Shown: positions 1 through 7,981 of the stretch, in pieces
How positions within the stretch are numbered: the first letter of the stretch is position 1
How the letters are laid out: each line of letters begins with the position of its first letter
DNA from: Nitrosomonas aestuarii
Lineage (GTDB): Bacteria > Pseudomonadota > Gammaproteobacteria > Burkholderiales > Nitrosomonadaceae
DNA: 64,000 bases
Direction: 5' to 3'
Assembly (NCBI RefSeq): GCF_003046585.1
Contig: NZ_QAAE01000002.1
Span: forward strand, 62,001 to 126,000
Notes under the pieces: model-generated
The model's input: only the letters and a program-made list of their open reading frames with translations
Databases searched by the model: none
Told to the model about the DNA's origin: nothing
Program-made: the position numbers and the translations under genes

Positions 1-229
1 AACGCTGATTGGCGGCGTACTTGCCTATTTCATGCTGAATGCACTTGATTTTCTGGTCCTGCCGCTTTTAAGCCTAGCTTCAGCAAGCATGATTTATGTC
101 GCTCTTTCCGATTTAATCCCCGGCCTGCATAAACGTCCCGAAATCGGCGCGACTGTCCAACAGGTGACCCTGATCATGCTGGGAATCGGCTTGATTTGGA
201 GCGTAGGATTTTTTGCACACAATCATTGA
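1..229 (+). CDS. ZIP-family metal transporter, C-terminal part
   Basis: The reading frame is open at the left window edge, so only about 75 C-terminal residues are present. They hold a hydrophobic segment, then the stretch SMIYVALSDLIPGLHKR and a last membrane helix ending in FFAHNH. The small-residue/SDLIP pattern is typical of the late transmembrane helices of ZIP (ZupT-like) transporters, which carry Zn2+ or Fe2+ into the cytoplasm across the inner membrane. The metal-binding helices 4 and 5 lie mostly outside the window, so the substrate cannot be judged. No T-rich hairpin terminator is obvious in the roughly 100 bases that follow; the next gene converges from the minus strand. Confidence 0.75.
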   Translation, partial: TLIGGVLAYFMLNALDFLVLPLLSLASASMIYVALSDLIPGLHKRPEIGATVQQVTLIMLGIGLIWSVGFFAHNH

Positions 230-331
230 AGCATATCAGGTTAAAATCCAGATCATTAAAATAATATACACATCTGTATAAATCCGTTACATGTGTCTGC
301 CAGGCACAAAACACATGGCGTGCTTTGCGCC

Positions 332-1327
332 TTATTTTTTGAGCGCCTTAGGATGGGCAGCCGCGTGCCCTGCAGAGTGAACCGCATCTGCCAAATCCTG
401 CACAGAACCAGCGTACACAATATCCAGTTTCTCATCCGGCAGATGTTTCGAGTCGTTTACATGGCGAACCTGCAGCGAATCCAGCAGCGCATTGAGAGCA
501 GCGCCGCCCTGATAACTAAAGCGTATGGCAATGCGGTCACCCGCGGCAACAAAAAGCGGCGAAGCAAGTGGAAAAATAATGTATTGCGTATGCCAGTCAG
601 CCGTGCTGCCCAATTCCAGATTAATAGCCAGTATATGCTTGGTGATAAGCCGTAATGCATTTAGCTGACCACTTTCGTTCATGATGATTTCTCCATCCCA
701 GTGGCAGGTCTGATTAAATGGATCAGCATAAGACACTGACTGAAAGACTTCGGGATTCCCGAGCGGTTGGCTGCTTTCCTGAATTGAACAAGGATCTTGA
801 AACAAAATCGTGGGGGCGTAGAAACCCTCAAAATGAAAGTCTTGCTGCACCGGTTGAATCGCCTGAATACTGGCATCCGGTATGAAAACAGGCAGCGGGC
901 CACCGAATTTTTCCTGATAACGCTTTTTAAACGAGTCGATAACCGGCAGTTGCTTTTCGCGTAACAAGCCGGTGTGCAGCATTTCACAAATCACCACATC
1001 GACCGGTTCCGGCGGCAAATAATGCAGGGCATCCGCCTGGATAACCTCGACCTTATCGCCATGGGTATTTTTTGCAAGAAAATTGCGGGCCGCGGTCACC
1101 AGTTCAGGATTGCGCTCCACACAATAAACTTTTTGCGCTTTCTGTGCTGCAAAAAATGATTGCACGCCGGTACCCCCGCCCAGCTCCAGAACCTTCGCGC
1201 CGGGCTTGACCACCCAATCAATCGCCGCTTTAAAGCCTTTCATTCGGACAGAGTCATTCAACATATTGTAATGGTAATGCAGCGGAATGAACTGGCCGAG
1301 CTCCAGGCTATCAAATTTATTTTGCAT
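332..1327 (-). CDS. Class I SAM-dependent methyltransferase (PRMT-like fold)
   Basis: A 331-residue soluble protein. Near residues 46-54 it has the SAM-binding motif I (VLELGGGTG), followed by an acidic-residue strand (VYCVERN), a motif II-like segment (IQADALHYL) and VDVVICEMLHTGLL. That last segment resembles the double-E region of protein arginine methyltransferases, though only one Glu is in place. The C-terminal half is a beta-rich domain, also as in PRMT-type enzymes. The substrate is unknown. The longer frame reaches 1414, but the ATG at 1327 is preceded by a good ribosome site (CAGGAG) about 6-8 bases away and gives a natural N-terminus, so it is preferred. It stands alone and converges on the ZIP gene. 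Confidence 0.75.
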   Translation of the reverse strand: MQNKFDSLELGQFIPLHYHYNMLNDSVRMKGFKAAIDWVVKPGAKVLELGGGTGVQSFFAAQKAQKVYCVERNPELVTAARNFLAKNTHGDKVEVIQADALHYLPPEPVDVVICEMLHTGLLREKQLPVIDSFKKRYQEKFGGPLPVFIPDASIQAIQPVQQDFHFEGFYAPTILFQDPCSIQESSQPLGNPEVFQSVSYADPFNQTCHWDGEIIMNESGQLNALRLITKHILAINLELGSTADWHTQYIIFPLASPLFVAAGDRIAIRFSYQGGAALNALLDSLQVRHVNDSKHLPDEKLDIVYAGSVQDLADAVHSAGHAAAHPKALKK

Positions 1328-1774
1328 ACAGGCTCCTGAATAGTTTGCGCTGCAAATGCAGCGTAGATAATACCGTAAACATTTATTAGCAAAAATCATG
1401 CCGATCGCCTGCATACGATATGATGCCTTGTGTTTTGATTGATCGGCCCATTATTGAATGACGGACGGTGACAACAAACCGGCAAATTTTGCCGCCTTAA
1501 GGATCTAAAAACTTGCCTGAGCGTTTTTGGGAGCTCATTAGCCGAACATTTGCTGTACCTCCACCTCAAACTGTCATTGTCGTGGTATGGAACAATTCCG
1601 GCAAATCCCAGTCGACAGCCACATAATCACTTGATAAATCTGGCTGATAGCAATTAAAATTTTGGTGAAATTTTTTCATGCGGGAAGGGCTGTTAGATTA
1701 ATCTGCCAAATCTACGATACTATATGACCTTCATCAACAAAAAAATATTTTCAACCAATTTAGGGAGCAACAAA
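1328..1774. other. Intergenic region between divergent genes
   Basis: About 450 bases with no supported gene. It must hold the promoters of the methyltransferase (minus) and of the small membrane protein (plus). A short perfect inverted repeat with 7-base arms (CGCTGCA / TGCAGCG, 1348-1363) lies just upstream of the methyltransferase ribosome site and could be a leader hairpin or operator. The last 100 bases before 1774 are AT-rich, as expected for a promoter. Nothing else was recognised. Confidence 0.5.
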
Positions 1775-1954
1775 ATGGGCATTGAAGTCGGTGGTTTTTT
1801 TGGTCTGATATTGTTGATTCTGAATGTATGGGCTATTGTTAAAGTAGCACAAAGTCATGCAAGTACAGGTACCAAGGTACTGTGGATCGTCCTGATTCTG
1901 TTATTACCTGTGCTTGGCCTGATATTGTGGTTTCTTCTGGGACCAAGTGGATAA
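1775..1954 (+). CDS. Small two-helix membrane protein (PLDc_N type)
   Basis: A 59-residue protein of two hydrophobic helices joined by a short polar loop containing STGTK, then a C-terminal WFLLGPSG. This arrangement (helix, loop, LWIVLILLLPVLGLILWF, then GP) is the phospholipase D / cardiolipin synthase N-terminal anchor family, which also occurs as stand-alone small inner-membrane proteins of unknown role. An upstream ATG at 1724 is in frame, but the ATG at 1775 has a GGGAG ribosome site at the right distance and removes an implausible polar leader, so it is chosen. A long hairpin followed by TCTTTT lies just downstream. Confidence 0.75.
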   Translation: MGIEVGGFFGLILLILNVWAIVKVAQSHASTGTKVLWIVLILLLPVLGLILWFLLGPSG

Positions 1955-1960
1955 AAAGTG

Positions 1961-2026
1961 AGACTTTACTGCAACCGGAATCGCTTTGACAGCACTCGAT
2001 TCCGAGTTGCAGTCATCGTCTCTTTT
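1961..2026 (+). terminator. Likely intrinsic terminator
   Basis: Imperfect long inverted repeat. ACTGCAACCGGAATCG (1968-1983) pairs with CGATTCCGAGTTGCAGT (1997-2013), with outer GAGAC/GTCTC arms, and the right arm runs into TCTTTT. It sits directly after the small membrane protein gene. Confidence 0.6.
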
Positions 2027-2104
2027 GCGCATTCCGGCGCGCCATAAATACCCCACCGGCAAAGACATGAATGCGCAATGCCAATCCGCAATCCGGTTAA
2101 AAAA

Positions 2105-2581
2105 TCAACCGCCCTGGACTGATAACCACAACCAGCGCACCAGGAGAAATCCTAACAGACCGATCAGCAGCACCACACCAAAAACGATCAATCCCGCAAA
2201 ACCAACAAAAAGGCGGCTGTGTAATTCAGTTTTTCCCGGCCGATCAAAATAATCATTCATTAATTGCACGTTACGTTGATTCGCTTTCCAGACAAAATCG
2301 GTCAAATCACCCAGCACAGGCACAGCACCCAGTACGGCATCCAAACCGATATTAAACGCCATTTTCAGTAACAGCGATTTTGGCACGCCCATTTGTGCAG
2401 CCTGAACCAGAATGTGGCTCGAAATAATGGCGCCTGCAGCATCTCCAATTCCGGGAATCAACCCAATCAGCCCATCAAGACCAAATCGCAGTTGCGTGCC
2501 GGGAATGCGAATCGAATCATCCAGCAGCCAGGCAAGTTTTTTTAATTGCGTTTTCGAATGTTCGGCATTCATTTTGTGCAT
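2105..2581 (-). CDS. DUF4112 family membrane protein
   Basis: A 158-residue protein matching the DUF4112 pattern: an N-terminal polar helix (LAWLLDDSIRIPGT), the glycine-rich hydrophobic stretch FGLDGLIGLIPGIGDAAG, a second related stretch (IGLDAVLGAVPVLGDLTDFVWKAN), and a C-terminal membrane helix near residues 130-155. The paired IGLIPGIGD/LGAVPVLGD segments suggest an internal duplication. Function of the family is unknown; it probably sits in the inner membrane. Two in-frame ATG codons (2581 and 2572) are possible and neither has a strong ribosome site. It stands alone, downstream of and in the same direction as the CHAT module, 209 bases away. Confidence 0.7.
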   Translation of the reverse strand: MHKMNAEHSKTQLKKLAWLLDDSIRIPGTQLRFGLDGLIGLIPGIGDAAGAIISSHILVQAAQMGVPKSLLLKMAFNIGLDAVLGAVPVLGDLTDFVWKANQRNVQLMNDYFDRPGKTELHSRLFVGFAGLIVFGVVLLIGLLGFLLVRWLWLSVQGG

Positions 2582-2790
2582 AGCAGTATTCCATTAATTG
2601 ACTATTGTCTTCGCATGGCATCGCGTCTGATAAAACAACGGGACATTTCAGGCAAAAGTGAGCTGGAACAATCATACACCACCCACTGCAACCACGTCAT
2701 ATCGATGGACGGCGCTTTACATGTCCACCCTGCAAATATCTTTTCATACGCATATTCCTGGGCAAACCCGCACCATCTACATGATTGCCA

Positions 2791-3222
2791 CTACGATGTC
2801 TGCTCAAAGATTGCTTTGATTTTTTCAATCAATTGATCAAGCGAGGAATTTTTCGGTGGCTTGTTTTCAATCAGTACTGTCCATTGACCGTTCTCTTTGC
2901 GCTTGATTCTAATATGCGTGCGTAACAGCCACACCACAGCTGCAAGTGTAAAGACCGCCGTGCCACCGTCGAAGCGTTGCGGCGCAGTGCTATTTAGCAA
3001 TACCTGTATGGCTTCAGCCTGTTGCGGGTCTTGTTCGGCCAATGCTGCCAGCGTCGCACGGGCGAGGCCGGCCTGTTGCTGCACATTGAGTAACGGTTCG
3101 TCAACTCCGGTTAACACTTGCGCCTGCTGCGGATAATCGATATCGGACTGGACCAGCAACTGCAATAACTGCACCACTTCCCGGTCGCTCTGCGTGGTTA
3201 ATTGGTTGACAAGTGGCTGCAT
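2791..3222 (-). CDS. Small CHAT-linked partner protein (EACC1-like)
   Basis: A 143-residue protein of no certain family. Residues 1-85 are helical and Gln/Leu-rich. Then come DGG, a hydrophobic helix (TAVFTLAAVVWLL), a basic strand (RTHIRIKRK), a second strand (WTVLIENK) and a final amphipathic helix. This order (GG, hydrophobic helix, R-rich strand, short hairpin, Leu-rich helix) resembles the effector-associated constant component EACC1 described beside CHAT, caspase-like and other effectors; that match is by eye only. Its ATG lies 2 bases after the CHAT gene stop, with an AAAGGA ribosome site inside the CHAT coding end, so the two are co-translated. It may be a regulator, membrane anchor or substrate of the CHAT protease. 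Confidence 0.65.
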   Translation of the reverse strand: MQPLVNQLTTQSDREVVQLLQLLVQSDIDYPQQAQVLTGVDEPLLNVQQQAGLARATLAALAEQDPQQAEAIQVLLNSTAPQRFDGGTAVFTLAAVVWLLRTHIRIKRKENGQWTVLIENKPPKNSSLDQLIEKIKAIFEQTS

Positions 3223-3224
3223 AG

Positions 3225-6200
3225 TCAGGCGTCCTTTGATTTATTCATTGCTGTAATCAAATCATCCAGTGCTCCAATAGTTTTATCCATACCGGCCTGT
3301 TGCCAGCGTTGCCTGATTTCCGCCTGTGACTGGTCGTCGCTTTGTTGCAGCAAATTAATATACTGTCGCGTAGCACGCTCTACTGAATGCGCATCACTGC
3401 AATGAACGAAAGCGGCAATCGCCTTTATACTCCATTGCGCGGCGGTTATCCATTCCAGTCGTGACGCACTAAACAATCCCAGTTGGGCATAGGTGCTGGC
3501 CACACCATGTTCATTGCCTTGTTTTTCTTTAATCGCCAGTGATTTAAGATACCACTGCTCGGCCTGATTCAAGTTACGCTGTTTTTCCGCGATCACGCCT
3601 AACTGATGGTAAGTGCGGGCCACACCATATTCATCGCCCTGTTTTTCATTAATCGCCAGTGATTTCAGACACCACTGTTCGGCCTGCTCGAATTTACGCT
3701 GTTCTTGCGCGATCATGCCTAACTGGTGGTAAGTGATGGCCATCCCCTGTTCATTGCCTTGTTTTTCTTTGATCACGAGTGATTTCAGATACCACTGCTC
3801 GGCCTGCTCGAATTTACGCTGTTCTTGCGCGATCATCCCTGACTGGTGGTATGTGATGGCTGCACCATGCTCATTGCCTTGTTTTTCTGCAATTGTCAGT
3901 GATTTCCGATACCACTGCCGGGCCTGCTCGAATTTACGCTGTTTTTGCGCGATCACCCCTAACTGGTGGTATGTGCTGGCCGCGTGATGTTCATTGCCCT
4001 GTTTTTCTGTAATTGCCAATGATTTCAGATACCACTGTTCGGCCTGCCTGAAGTCGCGCTGTTCTTCCGCGATCATGCCCAACTGGTGGTAAGTACTGGC
4101 CGCACCATGTTCATTACGCTGTTGATTGCAGTGATTGACCAACATTTCAAATAACCGCTTTGCGCCTTGAAAATCCCGGTTGTTTTTCGCAAAAGAAGCG
4201 AGTGATTGTGTTAAAGCAGTCACAGCTTCAGACATGCCAAGTGTTTTCGCCAACACTAAGGCCGCCTGAAAATTTTCGCCATGATAATAAAACGGCGCAC
4301 GCTGTTCATGCAGTTCCTTGGGCGTCAGGTGATCGGCAAAACGCCCCATTAAATCCACAAATGCAATTTGTGCGTCTGTCTCAGCCGGATGCTGTTGCTG
4401 CAGGTAGCCAGTGAGTGCAGGGTGCATGGCATAAAGGTCTTTTTGCAAGACATGGACAAGGCCTGCGCGCTCAAGCACATGGAAGCAATTATGGATCGTC
4501 TGTTGATTGGAGGCAATTTCGCTGCTTTTGATCATCGCCGCCAGCATGTCACCCTGCACATAGCGTTGGTGCAGTCCGATGAATTGCAGTACAACGGTGT
4601 ATTCGGGCGGAAATTCGGTTTCGAGTAGTGACAATGCGCTATAAATTCTGCGCGTGCTGTCATCCTGCCCGTCAACAGGGGGAACGACAAAACCCTGTTC
4701 CAGTTCTTGCAGCAGCTCGTGCGCACTGGTCTGGTCCAGCCGCAGCAAAACTGCGCGCATTGCCAGCGGGTGGCCGTCGAGTTTTTCGATGAGTTTCTGA
4801 ATGGCTGGGTCGTCACGTTCCAGCGTCAAGCCCAGATCGCGCACCACCGCGTTGCAGTACTGCCAGCATGCTTCGCCCTGCAATCCGCTGATGGGCAGGC
4901 GGAAACATTCGGTCTTTGACAGCCAGGACTCTGACGAACGGCTGGTGATCAGGACTTTGGTTTTGCCGCCACGCAGTTGCTGCAGAAAATCTTTGAGCTG
5001 TTGTCTGTCGTCACCCGATAACAACGGCGCAGTCCCCATGACTTCAGTACAGTCAATGCCACTGGCGGATTCAAAATTGTCCCACACCAGTATGAATGAC
5101 TGTTCCTTGAATACCCGGCATATATTTTCCAGCTTTTGTTTCACAGGTGAAGCCAGTGCATCGGCGCCGAACAATCCAAGCACTATCTGGTTAATCAGAT
5201 ATTCAGCGCTGCGGATTTCATCGAAACGGAACCAGAATACATGCTCGCGCAACCCGTTGGTCTGTTGCAGCCATTGCAGGAATCCCTGTGCCAGCGTGGT
5301 TTTACCGACACCGGCGATGCCGTGGATCAGCAACCCGGCCTGTGGCTGCCGCCGCATGGCGCGCTCCAGCGCATGGATCGCGCGGTCACGGCCGATGAAA
5401 CCGTAATCGCCCTGTTCGGTTGCCGCAGGGGGCAGCGGTATCGGGTCGATTTTGATTGGTTGCGAAGCGGCGGTAAAGTTTAAATCATACGCTGCCTGCT
5501 GATACAGTACCGGCACCAGCCAGTCGTACAATGGATGTTCGCCACGCGCGCAGATACGCTGCGGATGCGCAAGCATGGCCTGGCGTCCGGCGCGTGTGGC
5601 TTCGCTGACCGAGCCCTGCAGAAACAGGCTCTGGTAGAACGCCGGCACGAACTGTTGCGCCGCGCTGACGTAGAGGTTATAACCCATCGCCACCACGCTG
5701 CGGATACCTGCCTTGAGCAACGCCGCCGCCACCGAAGCAAACGGATCGTCGGCCTGCTCATCAATTGCTGCCGACTGGCAGGCGTTCAGCACGGTAATCG
5801 GGATCGCATATTCACTGAGCAGTTGCGTGAGCCGGGTGGATTCAATGGCATCGGCCCTGCCTTCCGGCGTTTCAAACACCAGCCTGCCCCGCGGCCCCTT
5901 AAAACTGTGATTGCCGGCAGCATGCTGACGATCGTCTTCGCCATAACCACCGTGCCCGTCAAAGTGGACGATATGATAAAAACCCGGCTTTTCACGCAAC
6001 GCCGCACGTAACTGGTCAAACGTCGGCGGGCGCAATACATCGACGCGCACCGGCACCGTTTGCTGCTGCACGGCGAGATCAACCAACGGGCGCGCCAATA
6101 CATGATAACTCACATCTTCTTCACCGTAGGGCCGCGCGATCACCAGCAGGATGTTGATGCAGTCGCCGGGTAAATTATCCGGCAGCGGTTGCGGGTCATG

Positions 6201-6656
6201 CAGTTCATTAAGCTGCCGTTCAATGCGGCAGGTATGCGCCAGTGTGGTGGCTTCCGGATCGTGCAACGCCTCCCACGGCCATGACAGCACGCGGGGGTTA
6301 TCGCTGGCGATTTTGAGCGTGAGTTCACTGAGGCTATGTCTGCGCGCATCCTGATACCAGTCCCGCGCTTTGCCCTGAAAAAGACTGGAAAAAGCCGCCT
6401 TACCCCATTGCGCGAGCGTGTCCTGAACCGTCTGTGCGAGGGCGATATTGGGTTCAAACGGATAATCGAGAAAACGCTCGAGATACCAGCGCAGATCGTT
6501 CGCCAGATGACTGTTGCCGCGGCCACGCGCGGTGGTCTGATCGGGTGCTGTAATCGTGACCGGCTCGGACGTCTTGCCGTCAGACAACCGCGTGACGACA
6601 AACTGTGCCTGTCCGTCAAGGCCGCCCTGATGGCGGATTGTCAGTAAACTGGGCAT
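3225..6656 (-). CDS. CHAT protease - NB-ARC NTPase - TPR protein (STAND, NLR-like)
   Basis: An 1143-residue multidomain protein. After an N-terminal sandwich region, residues about 160-390 form a CHAT (caspase HetF-associated) domain: HFDGHGG gives the catalytic His (H235) and LNACQSA the catalytic Cys (C293). Residues about 415-640 are an NB-ARC-type STAND NTPase with P-loop GIAGVGKTT (K452), Walker B ILVWDN (D526), ITSR and a GHPLA motif. A winged-helix-like linker follows, then from about residue 850 tetratricopeptide repeats. Five of these are nearly identical 40-mers (YHQLGMIA..QR.F.QAEQWYLKSLAI) and a sixth is degenerate. Such proteins are expected to use the TPR part to sense a ligand, the NTPase to oligomerise and CHAT to cleave a target. 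All key residues are present. The gene is co-transcribed with the small downstream partner. Confidence 0.9.
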   Translation of the reverse strand: MPSLLTIRHQGGLDGQAQFVVTRLSDGKTSEPVTITAPDQTTARGRGNSHLANDLRWYLERFLDYPFEPNIALAQTVQDTLAQWGKAAFSSLFQGKARDWYQDARRHSLSELTLKIASDNPRVLSWPWEALHDPEATTLAHTCRIERQLNELHDPQPLPDNLPGDCINILLVIARPYGEEDVSYHVLARPLVDLAVQQQTVPVRVDVLRPPTFDQLRAALREKPGFYHIVHFDGHGGYGEDDRQHAAGNHSFKGPRGRLVFETPEGRADAIESTRLTQLLSEYAIPITVLNACQSAAIDEQADDPFASVAAALLKAGIRSVVAMGYNLYVSAAQQFVPAFYQSLFLQGSVSEATRAGRQAMLAHPQRICARGEHPLYDWLVPVLYQQAAYDLNFTAASQPIKIDPIPLPPAATEQGDYGFIGRDRAIHALERAMRRQPQAGLLIHGIAGVGKTTLAQGFLQWLQQTNGLREHVFWFRFDEIRSAEYLINQIVLGLFGADALASPVKQKLENICRVFKEQSFILVWDNFESASGIDCTEVMGTAPLLSGDDRQQLKDFLQQLRGGKTKVLITSRSSESWLSKTECFRLPISGLQGEACWQYCNAVVRDLGLTLERDDPAIQKLIEKLDGHPLAMRAVLLRLDQTSAHELLQELEQGFVVPPVDGQDDSTRRIYSALSLLETEFPPEYTVVLQFIGLHQRYVQGDMLAAMIKSSEIASNQQTIHNCFHVLERAGLVHVLQKDLYAMHPALTGYLQQQHPAETDAQIAFVDLMGRFADHLTPKELHEQRAPFYYHGENFQAALVLAKTLGMSEAVTALTQSLASFAKNNRDFQGAKRLFEMLVNHCNQQRNEHGAASTYHQLGMIAEEQRDFRQAEQWYLKSLAITEKQGNEHHAASTYHQLGVIAQKQRKFEQARQWYRKSLTIAEKQGNEHGAAITYHQSGMIAQEQRKFEQAEQWYLKSLVIKEKQGNEQGMAITYHQLGMIAQEQRKFEQAEQWCLKSLAINEKQGDEYGVARTYHQLGVIAEKQRNLNQAEQWYLKSLAIKEKQGNEHGVASTYAQLGLFSASRLEWITAAQWSIKAIAAFVHCSDAHSVERATRQYINLLQQSDDQSQAEIRQRWQQAGMDKTIGALDDLITAMNKSKDA
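3507..4106 (-). repeat. Five tandem 120-bp TPR-coding repeats
   Basis: Five head-to-tail copies of a 120-base unit inside the CHAT gene. The same landmark, AACTGGTGGTAAGT and close variants, recurs at about 3601, 3721, 3841, 3961 and 4081. Each unit encodes one 40-residue TPR. DNA similarity between copies is high, which points to recent duplication or gene conversion. A sixth, diverged unit follows at 3387-3506. Confidence 0.9.
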
Positions 6657-6883
6657 GGTTGGTTTTATGGTTTTTTTCAGTGCCTGTACCTTATGTGATT
6701 AACGGAGAATAGGCAAGACCGAATCTCGCTCAACCCGAAGTTCTGATGGAATGCGATGCTTCAGCTTCTATGCTATTGAAAAAAAACACCCCAATCCTTA
6801 TTTGTTAATTAAGACTGATTCGTGAGTTACGATTAAATAATGTCTAAAAATCAATGATATTTTTTATGCTGAAGATAATCAAA

Positions 6884-6888
6884 AGGAG
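6884..6888 (+). promoter_or_regulatory. Ribosome binding site deciding the hsp20 start
   Basis: AGGAG within AAAAGGAGAA, 8 bases upstream of the ATT codon at 6897. No ATG, GTG or TTG lies in frame between the upstream TAA stop at 6876 and this point. Confidence 0.6.
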
Positions 6889-6896
6889 AATTTGTC

Positions 6897-7478
6897 ATTG
6901 ACTTTCATAAACTCAATCCGTGGAACTGGTTTAAGCATGAAGAGCCCGAAAAAACCAAAGATGAAATTGTACCGGTCAAGCATGACGATCAGGCATTGCC
7001 GCGGCTTCCACAGATCGATAACTTAAATCAGCTTCATCGCGAAATTGACCGCGTGTTTGAAGATGCGTTTCGCGGTTTTGGGTTACTGGGCCGGTCCCGG
7101 TCAGAATTGCTGAACCCGTTTTCTTCTGATGATTTTTTTCCGGCTTTCAGAGCCAGCGTCAATATCGCCAGCGATGACAGGCAATACACGATAACACTGG
7201 AAGCACCCGGACTCGCTCAGGAAGACCTGTCGATTGAATTAAAAGACCGGGTTCTGGTGATTAAAGGCACCAAGCACGAGGAGCAGGAAGAAAAGGACAA
7301 GCACTTTTACCGCAAGGAAAGACGTTACGGTGCTTTTGAACGCGTGCTCGCAATACCGGATGATGCGGACGCCGACGGCATCCATGCCGGCATGGACAAG
7401 GGATTGTTAAAAATCGCCATTCCGCGTCAGGAAGTCGACAAATCCAATGTCAAGAAAATTACGATCAAAAATGGTTAA
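6897..7478 (+). CDS. Hsp20 / alpha-crystallin family small heat-shock protein
   Basis: A holdase chaperone that binds unfolding proteins in the cytoplasm. The alpha-crystallin domain covers roughly residues 80-190: SVNIASDDRQYTITLEAPG, then LSIELKDRVLVIKG, then ERRYGAFERVLAIPDDAD and GLLKIAIPR. The first in-frame standard start codon is TTG at 6996, but the frame upstream encodes DFHKLNPWNWFKHEE, a leader typical of this bacterial Hsp20 group. That leader begins at an ATT codon (6897) with AGGAG 8 bases before it. I therefore place the start at the rare ATT, giving 193 residues; the conservative alternative is 6996 (160 residues). It is divergent from the CHAT gene across 240 bases with no clear sigma-32 promoter. 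Confidence 0.8.
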   Translation: MDFHKLNPWNWFKHEEPEKTKDEIVPVKHDDQALPRLPQIDNLNQLHREIDRVFEDAFRGFGLLGRSRSELLNPFSSDDFFPAFRASVNIASDDRQYTITLEAPGLAQEDLSIELKDRVLVIKGTKHEEQEEKDKHFYRKERRYGAFERVLAIPDDADADGIHAGMDKGLLKIAIPRQEVDKSNVKKITIKNG

Positions 7479-7536
7479 TACAGCTCAGCGAACTCGAGTT
7501 TTTTCAGAAAAACAGGCTGGCGACAGCTACCGCTGT

Positions 7537-7794
7537 TTACTGCTTTTGTGAAAGCAGCGCCAGTTTACCAGCGCGCGTCATCGCTTTTATAGAAGCTTCC
7601 CTTTTGGAAGCTTCTGCTCTGTTTTTGTGGGACTCCTGATGGACCAACCTAAATGGGCCACGCCCACTGGTATATCGCGCGCCTTTTTCACTCTTACCTG
7701 CGCCATGTTCGGCGATCCGGCGTGTCAAATCAGTGGTGATGCCGGTGTAAAAACTGCCATCGGCACATTCCAGAATATAAACCGTCCAGCTCAT
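7537..7794 (-). CDS. GIY-YIG nuclease-fold protein (UPF0213/YhbQ-like)
   Basis: An 85-residue single-domain GIY-YIG protein. It shows the motif as VYILECADGSFYTGI, followed by TRRIAEHG with the conserved Arg, YTSGRGPFRLV, and the Glu-containing helix around AEASKREASIK. Stand-alone members such as E. coli YhbQ act on nucleic acids in vitro, but their role in the cell is unclear. The length is normal for the family. It ends 58 bases from the convergent hsp20 stop; a short inverted repeat (CTGCTTT...AAAGCAG, 7540-7557) covers its own 3' end and could act as a terminator for either gene. Confidence 0.85.
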   Translation of the reverse strand: MSWTVYILECADGSFYTGITTDLTRRIAEHGAGKSEKGARYTSGRGPFRLVHQESHKNRAEASKREASIKAMTRAGKLALLSQKQ

Positions 7795-7981
7795 TTTTGA
7801 TATTTTTTAAGCCACCAATTCACCGGAAAGGATTGAAATAACAGGTTTTATGATACAGACCGCATTATTGAGAGGTCTATCCAGATATTTCAATCGAATT
7901 GTAACGAAAAACAAACCCATCGCATAAAGATGAGGTTAAATTCACTTTTAATATGAGGTTGTTTTCTGTTATTTGACCCGC

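Noticed and set aside
3387..4106. Regular direct repeats that might suggest a CRISPR or satellite
   Set aside because: The 120-base units are in frame and encode TPRs in a continuous gene; no spacers exist.
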